A model generated the notes under the pieces. That model was not told the origin of the DNA and made no database searches. It saw nothing but the letters and a program-made list of their open reading frames with translations. The position numbers and the translations under genes are program-made. Source: an uncultured Dorea sp. (GTDB lineage Bacteria; Bacillota_A; Clostridia; Lachnospirales; Lachnospiraceae). From it: a DNA stretch of 6,532 nucleotides. The DNA lies in contig CAOKJI010000113.1 in NCBI GenBank assembly GCA_948468495.1, positions 1-6,532 on the forward strand, given 5' to 3'. Shown in pieces: positions 6,123 to 6,532 of this stretch (the stretch's first letter is position 1; each line of letters starts with the position of its first letter).

Positions 6123-6532
6123 TTATTCCGCTAAAACACTGCCATTTTCTTTCATCTTATGACTCAAAAGCAACGAAGCAGCCACGCCAATCAGTCCACA
6201 GATACCTGCTCCCATCATGGCAAATTCATATCCCGACGCATACGCCGAGAGCTGCTCAACTCCCTCGGCCATCTTTCCAGACGCCGCAGCATTCGATACC
6301 GCCTGCAGAACCGCAAGTCCTACTGAGCCTGCAAGACAGATTGCAATATAAGCCACCGCATTCCCGTCTGCTATCCGGCTTTTCGGCAGATATTCCTCCG
6401 CCGCATTATAACAAATCGTTACACAGCACGCATGTCCCAAACCTCCTATTGCAGAGATAACATAAATCGTAGCAAGACTTGTCGTCGGCGACAGCAGGAT
6501 TCCATACAGGAATGCATTCAGCGATACAAGAA
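6123..6532 (-). CDS. C-terminal end of an integral membrane transporter, MFS drug-exporter-like (5' end beyond window)
   Basis: The frame is open from the window edge to a TAA at 6123-6125, giving 135 residues of a longer protein; I see no reason to start it at an internal TTG or ATG. The fragment has about four hydrophobic segments: one at the edge, one around GGLGHACCVTICYN, one around AYIAICLAGSVGLAVL, and a final one (MMGAGICGLIGVAASLLL) before a short polar tail (SHKMKENGSVLAE). A polar loop with LPKSRIADGNA lies between the second and third, and an alanine-rich extracytoplasmic-like stretch lies before the last. This pattern fits the end of 14-TM MFS exporters of the EmrB/QacA kind, where the LP..R...GNA segment is typical. 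It converges on tetR, has a separate promoter outside the window, and is probably not part of the flavoenzyme cluster. Confidence 0.7.
   Translation of the reverse strand, partial: LVSLNAFLYGILLSPTTSLATIYVISAIGGLGHACCVTICYNAAEEYLPKSRIADGNAVAYIAICLAGSVGLAVLQAVSNAAASGKMAEGVEQLSAYASGYEFAMMGAGICGLIGVAASLLLSHKMKENGSVLAE

Noticed and set aside
6123..6440. A separate 105-residue protein starting at an internal TTG (6440)
   Set aside because: The frame remains open and membrane-like up to the window edge, so this is the C-terminal part of a longer transporter.
1..6532. CRISPR array, defence system, or diversity-generating repeat
   Set aside because: No regularly spaced repeats, no cas, reverse transcriptase or nuclease genes; only the single palindrome and regulatory repeats described.

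Overview
The window looks like a piece of chromosome from an anaerobic, moderate-GC member of the Bacillota, most likely a gut-type clostridium (Lachnospiraceae-like). I infer this from the strong AAGGAGG-type ribosome binding sites, SigA-type promoters, Old Yellow Enzyme/FeS/FAD flavoenzymes of the BaiCD and 2-enoate reductase type, and the general codon and base composition. I ran no database search, so the taxonomy is inference.

Layout. A TetR-family regulator gene (5350-5934, +) is divergent from a leftward gene cluster. In transcription order the cluster is: a full-length 641-residue ene-reductase-type flavoenzyme (3224-5149, -), a short-chain dehydrogenase/reductase (2148-2900, -), a GntP-like permease (805-2136, -), and the N-terminal 254 residues of a second Old Yellow Enzyme-family flavoenzyme that runs off the left edge (1-763, -). 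The 200-bp divergent region holds a good SigA promoter for each direction. A perfect 19-bp palindrome lies just downstream of the predicted start of the leftward transcript, where a TetR operator would be expected. Beyond tetR are two tandem hairpins, the second a plausible intrinsic terminator, and then the convergent C-terminal end of a membrane transporter that looks like a 14-TM MFS exporter (6123-6532, -).

How the genes may work together. Two C=C-reducing flavoenzymes, an SDR carbonyl reductase/alcohol dehydrogenase and a carboxylate-type permease under one TetR-controlled promoter suggest uptake and stepwise reduction or oxidation of a small unsaturated, possibly oxo- or hydroxy-substituted, organic acid. 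The enzyme set is the same kind used in bile-acid (BaiCD/BaiA) and isoflavone (daidzein reductase plus an SDR) metabolism, but the substrate cannot be read from sequence.

The most unusual structure is a 166-bp near-perfect long palindrome at 2975-3140, between the flavoenzyme and SDR genes. It has two gap-free 81-bp arms, a 4-nt loop and CTAG at each end. Its arm differences are biased so that G-U pairs form in the + strand transcript, opposite to the direction of the surrounding genes. It looks like a mobile or dispersed fold-back element, or the trace of an RNA hairpin. A small overlapping reading frame of uncertain status runs into it.
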